From JAIVJZ01 sp035645695 (GTDB lineage: Bacteria; Acidobacteriota; Blastocatellia; Pyrinomonadales; Pyrinomonadaceae): a stretch of 64,000 bases of DNA. Made by a program: the position numbers and the translations under genes. The notes under the pieces were generated by a model. It ran no database searches. It saw only the letters and a list, made by a program, of their open reading frames with translations, and was not told the origin of the DNA. Numbering within the stretch: position 1 is the stretch's first letter; every line of letters starts with the position of its first letter. The stretch is taken from positions 21,482 through 85,481 of the forward strand of contig DASQMC010000040.1 in the NCBI GenBank assembly GCA_035645695.1, in the 5' to 3' direction. This document shows, piece after piece, positions 53,824 through 62,448 of this stretch.

Positions 53824-55036
53824 ATGCGTTGGTGATTTCACAGGCGCGTTCGGCGAGCGACTTCTGGTAGAGGGGCGAGAGGCGGCGCAGGTTTTCGATG
53901 GCGCGCGGGAGCACTTCGAGCACGTAAGCGATGTCCTCCGCCGTCGTGTCTTTGCCGAGACTGAAACGAATCGAGCCGCGCGCGAGTTCGTCGTCGCGGC
54001 CGAGGGCGCGTATGACGGGCGACGGTTCGAGCGAGCCGGAGGAACAGGCCGACCCGGTAGAGACGGCGACGCCCTGCATGTCCAGATTGATGAGCAAGCC
54101 TTCGCCTTCGATGAAGCGGAAAGAGATGTTCGACAGGTGCGGCAGGCGCCTCTCCCGGTCGCCGTTGAAAACGATGTCGGCGACCCGCGCTTCGACGCCG
54201 CTTTCAAATTGATCGCGCAGCCGCGCGAGGTGTTCGATCCGCCCCTCCATCTCTTCGCGTGCGAGCGCGGCGGCTTTGCCGAAGGCGACGATGAGCGGGA
54301 CTGATTCCGTGCCCGCGCGGCGTTCGCGTTCCTGATGGCCGCCAATCGACTGCGGCGTGAGCCGCACGCTGCGCCGCACGTAGAGCGCGCCCGCGCCTTT
54401 CGGGGCGTGGAGTTTGTGCGCCGAGAGCGAGAGCAGATCGCAGCCGAGCGTTTCGACATCGACCGGCATCCGGCCGGCCGCCTGCACCGCGTCCGTGTGC
54501 AGCCGTAGATATTTATGGCCGCGCTCGCGCTCTTCGCGCACGAACGCGCCGATTTCCGCGACGGGTTGAATCGTGCCGATCTCGTTGTTGGCGAGCATGA
54601 CGGTGACGAGCACCGTGTCCGGCCTGAGCGCGGCGCGCACGTCTTCGACACGCACGATGCCTTCCGCGTAGACGGGCAGGCGCGTCACTTCCCAGCCCCG
54701 TTTCTCCAACGCGTCGCAGACGCCGCGCACCGCCGAGTGTTCGATCTGCGAAGTGATGATGTGACGCCCGTGTTCGATGCTGGATTCGGCGATGCCACGG
54801 ATGGCGAGATTGTTGGCCTCCGTCCCGCCGGAGAGGAAGACCAACTCGTTCGGGCGCGCGTTGATTAAAGCGGCCACCTCGCGCCGCGCGCGGTCGAGCG
54901 CGACGCGCGCCTCCTGCCCGTAGAAGTGGACGCTCGAAGCGTTGCCGAACCTCTCCGTAAAATAAGGCAACATCGCCTCGACCACGCGCGGGTCAACGGG
55001 CGTCGTCGCACTGTTGTCTAAATAAACTCTCCGCAT
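53822..55036 (-). CDS. iscS: Cysteine desulfurase
   Basis: A PLP enzyme of 404 residues that takes sulfur from cysteine for Fe-S clusters and tRNA thiolation. RRVYLDNSATTPVDPRVVEAM, VFLSGGTEANNLAI, HTDAVQAAG, SLSAHKLHAPKG (PLP Lys), GTESVPLIVAFG and VSTGSACSSGS (active Cys in the mobile loop) are all present. The loop length suggests a group I IscS/NifS enzyme. It is transcribed leftwards with the IscU-like gene. The adjacent upstream gap is a divergent promoter region. Confidence 0.94.
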   Translation of the reverse strand: MRRVYLDNSATTPVDPRVVEAMLPYFTERFGNASSVHFYGQEARVALDRARREVAALINARPNELVFLSGGTEANNLAIRGIAESSIEHGRHIITSQIEHSAVRGVCDALEKRGWEVTRLPVYAEGIVRVEDVRAALRPDTVLVTVMLANNEIGTIQPVAEIGAFVREERERGHKYLRLHTDAVQAAGRMPVDVETLGCDLLSLSAHKLHAPKGAGALYVRRSVRLTPQSIGGHQERERRAGTESVPLIVAFGKAAALAREEMEGRIEHLARLRDQFESGVEARVADIVFNGDRERRLPHLSNISFRFIEGEGLLINLDMQGVAVSTGSACSSGSLEPSPVIRALGRDDELARGSIRFSLGKDTTAEDIAYVLEVLPRAIENLRRLSPLYQKSLAERACEITNA

Positions 55037-55411
55037 AATTTTGTTTGCCCGTCGCCCGTCGTTTCGCGGTCGTCACGTGGGTCGCTGAAAATCAGGTTGA
55101 ACAGACGGGCAACCGGCCGCGGACAACGGACAGCCTGCCGTGGCACATCACAAGCAACTGATAACCTTCGTGCGCCGTCGGCGATTTTCTCTCTTCCTCG
55201 GTCGTTCGGCGCATTTTGTAAGCGGCACGTCTGGAGTCTAGCGGCGCAGTGAAGCGCGGTCAAGCGGCTTCAAAAGTCGATTCACGTCAACCGGGTCAAA
55301 GTGTTAGCATAGACCGACGTGAGAACTTCAGGACGCACAGGGGCGCAATCCGAGCGCGCCGATCCGACGCGCCGCGATCCTTTTGCCGGAACATTTTTAA
55401 GGAGAGAAAAC
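55037..55411. other. Divergent intergenic region
   Basis: A 375-base gap between the leftward iscS and the rightward glycine-zipper gene. A TAGCAT box near 55305 with TTCACG 18 bases before could serve the rightward gene. I see no gene and no strong hairpin. AAGGAG lies before ATG 55412. Confidence 0.4.
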
Positions 55412-56503
55412 ATGCAGACCCGCACACGATTTTTGCCCTTTGTCCTATCCCTCGCGCTCGCCGTCGTCGTCGTCCCCACCACCTTTGTCTCACGCGCCGC
55501 CGCGAGTCCCGGTGAGGCGGACGCCCCGGCATCGACGGCCGCGCAGGGCGCGGGCGCGCTCGAACGCGGGTATCGCACGGGCTATTCCGACGGCTATCAG
55601 GCGGGCTACCGCGATTCCATCGAACGCGCCGCGCGCGACTATCGCAACAAGGAAGAGTATGAGCGCGCGGATCGCGCCTACATCGCCGCTTACGGCGCGC
55701 TCGAAGATTATCGCGACGGCTACCAGCAGGGCTTCGAGAGCGGTTACGAGACCGGCTTCGAGCGTCGCGGCTTCGACTCGATGGTTCCGCCCGGCCTGTC
55801 GCGGCGCGGCGCGTCGGCTCAAGGGTCGCAGAGCGGCGCGGGCGTACAAACGTCGGGCGACGACACGCGGGACGCTTCCGATTCGACTTCCGGCACGCGC
55901 GCGAGCGATTCGGATAATCGTAACGGCGGCAACAGCAGCAACGGCGCGGCGCGGCGGATCGGCACGCTCGACATCCCGATGGACACGACGATGCGCGTGG
56001 AACTCTTGACCAACCTCTCGACCGATGCGACGCAGCGCGGCGACCGCTTCGAGGCGCGCGTCATCGAACCGGCCGAGTATCAGGGCGCGCAAGTGACGGG
56101 GCGCGTCAAAGGCGTCAAGCGCGCGGGCAAGGTGCGCGGCACGGCCGAATTGCAACTCGACTTTGAACAGATCAGCCTGCCGGACGGTCGCTTCACGAAC
56201 TTCAACGCGCAGGTCGTCGAAGTGGTCGGCCGCTCGACCGGCAACGTCGGCGACGTTGACGAAGAGGGTGGCGTGCGCGGCCAGAGCACGACGAAAGATG
56301 ACGTGGCGAAGGTCGGCGCGGGCGCGGGTATCGGCGCGATCATCGGCGCGATTGCGGGCGGCGGCAAAGGCGCGGCTATCGGCGCGATCATCGGCGGCGG
56401 CATCGGCACGGGCGGCGTCATCACCTCGCGCGCCAAAGACGTGCGCCTCGAACGCGGTCAGGAACTCATGATCCGCACCTCGACCGAAACCAGAATCCAA
56501 TAG
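55412..56503 (+). CDS. Secreted glycine-zipper protein with GYxxGY repeats
   Basis: ATG 55412 follows AAGGAG. The 363-residue protein has a signal peptide (LSLALAVVVVPTTFVSRAAAS). Two clusters of Gly-Tyr repeats follow (GYRTGYSDGYQAGYRDS and GYQQGFESGYETGFER), then a Ser/Asp/Gly-rich linker, a beta-rich domain (TTMRVELLTNLSTDATQRGDRFEARV, QLDFEQISLPDGRF) and a C-terminal glycine zipper (GAIIGAIAGGGKGAAIGAIIGGGIGTGG). The last two parts are shared with the gene at 2042-2773. An envelope or surface role is likely. Its TAG stop opens the left arm of the next heptamer repeat. Confidence 0.78.
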   Translation: MQTRTRFLPFVLSLALAVVVVPTTFVSRAAASPGEADAPASTAAQGAGALERGYRTGYSDGYQAGYRDSIERAARDYRNKEEYERADRAYIAAYGALEDYRDGYQQGFESGYETGFERRGFDSMVPPGLSRRGASAQGSQSGAGVQTSGDDTRDASDSTSGTRASDSDNRNGGNSSNGAARRIGTLDIPMDTTMRVELLTNLSTDATQRGDRFEARVIEPAEYQGAQVTGRVKGVKRAGKVRGTAELQLDFEQISLPDGRFTNFNAQVVEVVGRSTGNVGDVDEEGGVRGQSTTKDDVAKVGAGAGIGAIIGAIAGGGKGAAIGAIIGGGIGTGGVITSRAKDVRLERGQELMIRTSTETRIQ

Positions 56504-56620
56504 GGGAAAGGGTAAGGGGAAAAGGGGAAGGGAAAGCTGGACAACGCGGAACTACGCGCCCTTCGTTTTTCTCTTCCTTTCCCCTTTCCCCTTTCCCCTT
56601 TCCCCTCTTCTTCCTCTCCC
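56501..56620. repeat. Heptamer inverted repeat, unit aaagggg
   Basis: The left arm (56501-56536) begins with the TAG stop of the glycine-zipper gene and runs as ggggaaa-type units. The right arm (56571-56620) is a tttcccc run that ends directly at the ATG (56621) of the next gene, with no base between. Arms differ in unit number. The unit is shared with 14367-14487. Confidence 0.88.
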
Positions 56621-57430
56621 ATGTCACTCGTAACGCTATTGACCGACTTCGGCACGGCCGATTATTTCGTCGGCGCGTTGAAGGGCGCGATCCTGTCGGT
56701 CAACGCGCGGGCACGGATCGTCGATCTCACGCACGAGATTCCCGCGCACGATATACGGGCGGGCGCGTTCACGCTGCTCGCCGCCTACGAGAGTTTCCCT
56801 CGGGGCACGATTCACGTCGCGGTGGTTGACCCCGGCGTCGGCTCGGCTCGCCGCCCGCTTCTCGTCACGACGCACAGATACTTCTTCGTCGGGCCTGACA
56901 ACGGCCTTTTCAGCTACGTCTGCGAACGCGAACAGGGCGTGCGTGTCTATCAACTGACGGAAGAAAAGTTTTTTCGCGCGCCCGTGAGCGCGACCTTCCA
57001 CGGGCGCGACATCTTCGCACCCGTCGCGGGCGCGCTCTCGAATAACGTGCCGCCCGAATCATTCGGCGAATTGATCGACACTCGCGCGCGTCTCGACCCG
57101 CTCGCGCCCGTGCGCGACGAGGTCGGCGCGGCGTTGTCGGCCGCGATCATACACATCGACCGCTTCGGCAATCTCGTCACGAACATCACGCGGCGCGAAC
57201 TGGCCGGAGAAGAGTTTGAGCAAGGCGCGAAATTGGAAATCGGCGGCCGTGAGATCAATTCGTTTCGCCAATTTTATGCGGAAGGGTCGGGCGCGGGGTC
57301 GGGGGAATTGTTCGCCATCTGGGGCAGCGCGGGCTTTTTAGAGGTCTCCTGCAACGGCGCGTCCGCGGCGCAATTGCTCCGTGTCGAACGCGGCCAGCCC
57401 GTGCGCGTCGCGGGTCTCAAAATGCCCTGA
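56621..57430 (+). CDS. SAM hydrolase (SAM hydroxide adenosyltransferase, DUF62)
   Basis: A 269-residue protein that probably splits S-adenosylmethionine with hydroxide to adenosine and methionine. VTLLTDFGTADYFVGALKGAI, IPAHDIRAGAFTL, VVDPGVGS and FVGPDNGLFSYV are the family motifs; the C-terminal beta-barrel carries HIDRFGNLVTNI. Chlorinases and fluorinases share the fold but differ in the halide loop, and I see no reason to assign halogenation. The right arm of a heptamer hairpin abuts the ATG, so there is no ribosome site. Confidence 0.88.
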   Translation: MSLVTLLTDFGTADYFVGALKGAILSVNARARIVDLTHEIPAHDIRAGAFTLLAAYESFPRGTIHVAVVDPGVGSARRPLLVTTHRYFFVGPDNGLFSYVCEREQGVRVYQLTEEKFFRAPVSATFHGRDIFAPVAGALSNNVPPESFGELIDTRARLDPLAPVRDEVGAALSAAIIHIDRFGNLVTNITRRELAGEEFEQGAKLEIGGREINSFRQFYAEGSGAGSGELFAIWGSAGFLEVSCNGASAAQLLRVERGQPVRVAGLKMP

Positions 57431-57591
57431 AAATTCGCGCGCCGTCCGGCGTCCGCGTGAAATTGAACGGGCATTTTAGTCTCGCCCTCCGCTATCCAAC
57501 GCTCTCCGTTTCACCGAGCCACTCGTCGCTTGTCACTTGCCACCCCATTTGTTATCTTCGATTCAACTTAGATAAATCAAGGATACCCATC

Positions 57592-58782
57592 ATGGAAAAC
57601 GCGAAGGAAGCTGCAACCGCGCCCGCGACGGATAAACAGAAGGAAGCGAGCGCGCCTGCTGCCGCGGGCGGCGCGGGACTGCGCGGCGTCGTGGCCGCGA
57701 GTTCGTCAATCGGCGACGTAAACGGCGAGCAGGGCATACTCATTTATCAGGGCTACGATATTCACGACCTGGCCGCGCATTCGACCTTTGAAGAGACCGT
57801 CTACCTGCTCTGGCACGGCCGGTTGCCGACTCAGACGGAATTCGACGCGTTCAAACGCGACATCGGCGAGCACTACGAGTTGCCGCCTCAGATCATCGAA
57901 CTCATCCGCGCCTTTCCGCGCAGCGCCGAGCCGATGGACATGCTGCGCACCGCCGTCTCCGCGCTCGACTTCTACGACAAGGAGTGTTGCGACATCTCGC
58001 GCGAGGGCGCGCTGCGCACGGCGACCCGCCTGACGGCGCAGTTTCCCGTCCTCGTCGCCGCCATCGAACGCATCCGCAAAGGCCAAGACCCGATTTCGCC
58101 CAAACCCGAACTCGACATCGCCACCAACTTTCTCTACATGCTCAAGGGCGAGATGCCGACCGAACGCGAGGCGCGCATCTTCGACATCTGCTTGATCCTG
58201 CACGCCGATCACGAACTGAACGCTTCGACCTTCACGGCGCGCGTCGTTTCAGGCACGCTCGCCGACGTGTACGGCGCGGTCACGGCGGCCATCGCCGCGC
58301 TCTCCGGCCCCCTGCACGGCGGCGCGAACACGAACGTGATGAAGATGCTCCTGGAGATCGGCGAACTCGACCGTGCCGAGGAGTTCGTCAAAAATGCGCT
58401 CGCGCAAAAGAAGAAGATCATGGGCATCGGCCACGCCGTCTACAAGACGGAAGACCCGCGCGCCACGCACCTGCGCAAGTTCTCGAAAGAGGTCGGCGAA
58501 TCGAAGGGCGAGACGAAGTGGTATGAGATTTCCCGCAAGATCGAGGAGTACATCCACAGCGAGAAGGGCATGTACCCGAACGTAGATTTCTACTCCGCTT
58601 CCACCTATTACATGATGGACATCCCGCTCGAACTCTACACGCCCATCTTCGCCGTCTCGCGTATCTCGGGCTGGACGGCTCACGTCCTCGAACAGTATGC
58701 CAACAACAAACTCATCCGCCCGCGCGCCGAATATATCGGCCCGCGCGATTTGAAGTACGTGCCGATTGGCGAAAGACAGTAG
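57592..58782 (+). CDS. gltA: Citrate synthase (or 2-methylcitrate synthase)
   Basis: A 396-residue enzyme condensing acetyl-CoA with oxaloacetate; AAGGA precedes ATG 57592. An Ala/Lys-rich start (residues 1-28) is followed by the fold: GIQ-like GILIYQGYDIHDLAA, FEETVYLLWHGRLP, ILHADHELNASTF (catalytic His), GPLHGGAN (second His), MGIGHAVYKTEDPRA, VDFYSASTYYMM (catalytic Asp) and ISGWTAHVLEQ. The short (type II-like dimeric) form can also use propionyl-CoA, so the substrate is not certain. It stands alone. Confidence 0.92.
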   Translation: MENAKEAATAPATDKQKEASAPAAAGGAGLRGVVAASSSIGDVNGEQGILIYQGYDIHDLAAHSTFEETVYLLWHGRLPTQTEFDAFKRDIGEHYELPPQIIELIRAFPRSAEPMDMLRTAVSALDFYDKECCDISREGALRTATRLTAQFPVLVAAIERIRKGQDPISPKPELDIATNFLYMLKGEMPTEREARIFDICLILHADHELNASTFTARVVSGTLADVYGAVTAAIAALSGPLHGGANTNVMKMLLEIGELDRAEEFVKNALAQKKKIMGIGHAVYKTEDPRATHLRKFSKEVGESKGETKWYEISRKIEEYIHSEKGMYPNVDFYSASTYYMMDIPLELYTPIFAVSRISGWTAHVLEQYANNKLIRPRAEYIGPRDLKYVPIGERQ

Positions 58783-58785
58783 AAA

Positions 58786-58868
58786 GGTGACAAGTGACAG
58801 GTGACAGGTGACAAGTTAAATCAAATCCTTGTCTTTAACTTGTCACCTGTCACCCGTCACCTGTCACT
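58786..58868. repeat. Heptamer inverted repeat, unit gtgacag
   Basis: The arms 58786-58819 and 58835-58868 pair at 31 of 34 positions around a 15-nt loop; all three mismatches are transitions. It starts 4 bases after the citrate synthase stop and overlaps the stop of the convergent CPBP gene (58850), so here it separates two convergent genes. Confidence 0.94.
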
Positions 58869-59806
58869 GTTTTCGGTACTTCGCCGTCCGTAAATTTCTT
58901 CAACTCTTCGTCGGCTCGAAGCAGCCGCGTTTTCCAGATAAAGACCGTCGAGATAATCAAGGCGAGGGTGCATGCCGCGCCGCCTTCGATGCCGTATGCG
59001 CCGCCGGTGAGCCACGCGGGGCCTGCGTCGGTCGCGCGAAAGAGCGGCGCGCGCGTCAGGCTCGTGATGCCGCTGACGGGCAGGCCGAGCAGCGCGCCCA
59101 TCGCCCAGTTCCAAGCCCAGTGGAGGCCGAGCGGAAACCAGAGGCTGCGGGTGCGCAGGTAGGCTACCGCGAGCCAGAAGCCCGCGAGCGTCGTGTTGAC
59201 GAAGGTGAAGCCCCACGCGACGTTCGGATTGTCTAGATGCACGGCGGCGAATAGCACCGACGACGGGATGATTGCGGCGAGGAAGGGCAGCGCGCGCATC
59301 ATCGTCTGCAACGGGTAGCCGCGAAACAGCATCTCTTCGGCCGCCGCCGCGATGACGAAAATTACCGCCGAGCCGAAGAACGTCTTGACGAACGCGACAC
59401 TTGAAATCGACGCCCCGACGCCGAAGCTGAAGCCGCGAAACGCCGTCGCGACGAGCGCGGCGAGCATGAGCGACGCCGCTCCGAGAAGCGACCCGATGAT
59501 TAAGTCGCGCAGCCAGCCGCGATGCCGCGCCCAGCCGAGGGCGCGCAGGGGCAGGTCTTCAAACCAACGCCCGCAGCCCCAGCCGACGACGAGCGCGGCC
59601 GTCAGGAGCACGAAGGCTTGCACGATATAACCGAGCGTACCGGCGAGCCGCGCGTTCGGGTCGGAAATCCCGAGCAGGTGAAATATTCCGTAGAGGGTGA
59701 TGAAGATCGCGCCGAGCATCGCGTAGTAGGCGGCGCAAAAAATTGCGAGTCGCCAACCGCTGCGCAGTCGTCCGTGGCGGTTGAGAAAAATGTCGAGAGG
59801 GTTCAT
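58850..59806 (-). CDS. CPBP-family intramembrane glutamic protease
   Basis: A multi-pass membrane protein of 318 residues with about eight helices. The CPBP (CAAX protease/bacteriocin-processing) motifs are present: AEEMLFRGYPL (paired Glu and Arg), FAAVHLDNP (His) and PLGLHWAWNWAMG (second His and Asn). Such proteases process membrane-bound substrates or protect against bacteriocins; the substrate is unknown. ATG 59806 is used, preceded by an in-frame TTG. Its last codons run into the gtgacag repeat, giving the tail VTGDG. Confidence 0.87.
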   Translation of the reverse strand: MNPLDIFLNRHGRLRSGWRLAIFCAAYYAMLGAIFITLYGIFHLLGISDPNARLAGTLGYIVQAFVLLTAALVVGWGCGRWFEDLPLRALGWARHRGWLRDLIIGSLLGAASLMLAALVATAFRGFSFGVGASISSVAFVKTFFGSAVIFVIAAAAEEMLFRGYPLQTMMRALPFLAAIIPSSVLFAAVHLDNPNVAWGFTFVNTTLAGFWLAVAYLRTRSLWFPLGLHWAWNWAMGALLGLPVSGITSLTRAPLFRATDAGPAWLTGGAYGIEGGAACTLALIISTVFIWKTRLLRADEELKKFTDGEVPKTVTGDG

Positions 59807-59943
59807 CAATTGAAAAAGCGTTCGCGGCTTGCGGATTGAAAAGTCGAAGGCGATTGTAACCGATAGCCCGTGCGCGAGGGCAGACGGGGGATGCCGCGAG
59901 CGAGCGCGCCGCGTGCTAAACTCTGCCGCGCTATCGAACTGTG

Positions 59944-62448
59944 ATGACTGACGAACCCACCGAACAGGCGACGGACGAACCGGGCGGGCAGAAGCCGCGG
60001 CGACGCGGTGCGCCGTGGTTGCTCGGCGGCCTCGTGCTGTCGCTGTTGTTCGTGCTGATCGCGTTGCAGGTCTTCGGGCTGTGGGAAGTCTTCACGCCGG
60101 ACACGGCGGCCGACACGCTGCTCCTTTACGCGCTCTCGTCGCTCAACTTCGTCGCCTTCATCATCTTCGCCTTCATCTTCGTCCGTAATCTCCTGAAACT
60201 CAGGCGCGAGCGGCGCGCGCATGAACTCGGCTCGAAGATCAAGACGCGTCTCGTCGTCTATTTCATCACGGTGAGCCTTCTGCCGATCACGGTGATGGCG
60301 CTGTTCTCTTATCTCTTTCTCAATCGTTCGCTCGAAAAATGGTTCGGGCGTTTGCCCGAAGACGTGCAGCGCGTGGCGCGCGAGGCGCGGCGCGAGGACA
60401 CGGACGAACAGGTGCGCCACCTCCTCGAACAACTCGCGCTCGTGGCGAAGCAGGTTGAGAGGGACGCGATTCAAAATGGGGGGACGACGCAAACACCAGC
60501 GCCGGCTCCGAACGCCGCGACGATTCAGAATCCGGCGGTCGTGGAAAGCACCGGGCTGAGCCTTGCGGAATGGAGCGCATCCGAAGGCGGCCACTTCGCC
60601 GCGTTGCAGTTGATAGGGGCGGACGGCGCGGTGATAGCGCAAACAGTCGCGCCTCAGTTCGCGCAGCGCGCCGGGGAGTTGGAGGCGGAGTTGAGTCGCA
60701 TCCGTCAGGCGCAGGGCGGGAACGGCGCGTTCAACAACAAATTCACGACGGCGAAAGTGACGCTCGCCGACGGCCGCCACCTTCTCGCGGCGCGCCCGAG
60801 CCGCGTCAAGATGAGTTTGGAGCGTATCGTCGCAGGCTCCGAAACGTTCGAGCAGTTGCGCCGTGAGCAGCGCAAAGTGCGTTCGCTCGGTCTGTCCACC
60901 ATCGGCTTGATGACCTTGCTGTTGCTGTTCGCGGCGACGTGGAGCGCCATCCATCTCGCGCGCGGCATCGGCGCGCCCATCCGCGCGCTCGCCGAAGCGG
61001 CCGACGAGGTGGCGCGCGGCAATCTCGCGCACCGCGTCGCCACCATCGCCGACGACGAACTCGCCATCCTCGCCGCCTCCTTCAATCAGATGACCGCGCA
61101 ACTGGCGGAGAACCGCCGCCGCATCGAGGCGGGCGCGGGCGAACTGCGCGATAAGAATCTCGCGCTCGACGAGCGGCGCAACTACATCGAAACCGTGCTC
61201 GAATCGCTCTCCACGGGCGTCATCTCGCTTGACGAAGAGAACCGCGTGACGACCATCAACGCCGCGGCCGTGCTCATGCTCCGGCTCGGCGAAGCGCCCG
61301 AGGCGGGCGCGCCTCTCAAAGACATGTTGAGCATGGAAGACCATCTGGTGCTCGAACGGGTGCTGGCGCGGGCGCGGCGGACGGGACGCGCGGCGTGGCA
61401 GATGGAACTGGCGCGCGGCGCGTCGGCCGATGGCGGAGTGCTGCCCGTCGCGCTCACGGCCACCGCGCTCGGCACTTACACGGAGGGCGGCGCGGGCGGA
61501 CACTCCTCGCGCGGCATCGTGCTCGTCATCGAAGACCTGACGGAACTTCTCTCCGCGCAACGCGCCGCCGCCTGGAGCGAGGTCGCGCGTCGCATGGCGC
61601 ATGAGATTAAAAATCCCCTGACACCCATACAGCTTTCGGCCGAACGCATCGCGCGCAACTTCCGTCGCCTGCACGGCGCGGGCGAAGGCACCGTCGAGAC
61701 CGCCGTATCGAACGGCGGCGCGTGCAGCGCAACGGGAGGCGCGGTCAATGCGGGCGGCGAAGGCGGAGCCGAACCGGCGCGCGCGGAGCAGGCGCGGGTG
61801 GCGCGCGTGGTCGAGGAATGCACGACGACGATCACGCGCGAGGTGGCGGGGCTGAAGGCGATGGTTGACGAGTTTTCGCGTTTCGCGCGCCTGCCGCACG
61901 CGCGGCTCGAAGCGGCGGACTTGAACGAAGTGGTGCGGCAGGCCGTGACGCTCTACGAAGACCGCCTCGAAGACGTGCGCCTGAACGTTCACCTCGCGCG
62001 CACGCTGCCGCCCGGCCTGCTCGATACGGAACAGATGCGCCGCGCCATCGTCAACCTGATCGACAACGCGCTCGAAGCGATGACCGACACGGACGGCGAG
62101 CGGCGCATCACCGTCGCCACCGGCCACGACCCCTCGCGCGGCATGCTCCTTGTCGAAATCGCGGACACCGGCCACGGCATCGAGCGATCCGATTTCTCGC
62201 GTCTCTTTCAACCTTACTTCTCCACGCGCGGGCGCGGCACGGGTCTCGGCCTCGCCATCGTCCAGCGCATCGTCAACGAACACGGCGGGCGCATCCGCGC
62301 CGAACCCAACCGCCCGAGGGGCGCGAAGTTTCTCGTCGAAATACCCGTCACGGACGAACCACAAAAAACCAACGAGGAACGCGGAACGATGAACGATGAA
62401 AAGACTGTCAGTTCCGCGTTCCTCGTTCCTCCTTCATCGTTTAGCTGA
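59944..62448 (+). CDS. ntrY: NtrY-like membrane sensor histidine kinase
   Basis: An 834-residue sensor kinase. Three N-terminal helices (about 20-120), a periplasmic-type sensor segment, a further helix (LSTIGLMTLLLLFAATWSAIHLA) and a HAMP domain precede a PAS region (about 405-510). The HisKA box is AHEIKNPLTPIQLSAERIA with His553, and the ATPase domain has NLIDNALEA, DTGHGI and GTGLGLAIV. This layout is NtrY-like. An insert of about 35 residues rich in Gly/Ala splits the dimerisation helices. The final 25 residues are encoded by the aacgatg repeat. The stop overlaps the regulator start (TGATG). Confidence 0.92.
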   Translation: MTDEPTEQATDEPGGQKPRRRGAPWLLGGLVLSLLFVLIALQVFGLWEVFTPDTAADTLLLYALSSLNFVAFIIFAFIFVRNLLKLRRERRAHELGSKIKTRLVVYFITVSLLPITVMALFSYLFLNRSLEKWFGRLPEDVQRVAREARREDTDEQVRHLLEQLALVAKQVERDAIQNGGTTQTPAPAPNAATIQNPAVVESTGLSLAEWSASEGGHFAALQLIGADGAVIAQTVAPQFAQRAGELEAELSRIRQAQGGNGAFNNKFTTAKVTLADGRHLLAARPSRVKMSLERIVAGSETFEQLRREQRKVRSLGLSTIGLMTLLLLFAATWSAIHLARGIGAPIRALAEAADEVARGNLAHRVATIADDELAILAASFNQMTAQLAENRRRIEAGAGELRDKNLALDERRNYIETVLESLSTGVISLDEENRVTTINAAAVLMLRLGEAPEAGAPLKDMLSMEDHLVLERVLARARRTGRAAWQMELARGASADGGVLPVALTATALGTYTEGGAGGHSSRGIVLVIEDLTELLSAQRAAAWSEVARRMAHEIKNPLTPIQLSAERIARNFRRLHGAGEGTVETAVSNGGACSATGGAVNAGGEGGAEPARAEQARVARVVEECTTTITREVAGLKAMVDEFSRFARLPHARLEAADLNEVVRQAVTLYEDRLEDVRLNVHLARTLPPGLLDTEQMRRAIVNLIDNALEAMTDTDGERRITVATGHDPSRGMLLVEIADTGHGIERSDFSRLFQPYFSTRGRGTGLGLAIVQRIVNEHGGRIRAEPNRPRGAKFLVEIPVTDEPQKTNEERGTMNDEKTVSSAFLVPPSSFS
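62371..62441. repeat. Heptamer inverted repeat, unit aacgagg/aacgatg, inside a coding region
   Basis: The arms 62371-62386 and 62412-62427 are perfect over 16 bp; outer units (aacgatg, 62392-62400, with ttcatcgtt, 62433-62441) can pair as an alternative. Unlike the other elements, it lies within an open frame and encodes the last residues of the sensor kinase. It ends 6 bases before the regulator ATG. The unit is shared with 22557-22631. Confidence 0.88.

Noticed and set aside
56621..57430. Halogenase (chlorinase or fluorinase) activity for the DUF62 protein
   Set aside because: The family is mainly SAM hydrolases; no halide-specific insertion and no halometabolite genes are nearby.
59806..62364. 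852-codon minus-strand frame opposite the sensor kinase
   Set aside because: Shadow of the kinase; no recognisable motif and low-complexity composition.
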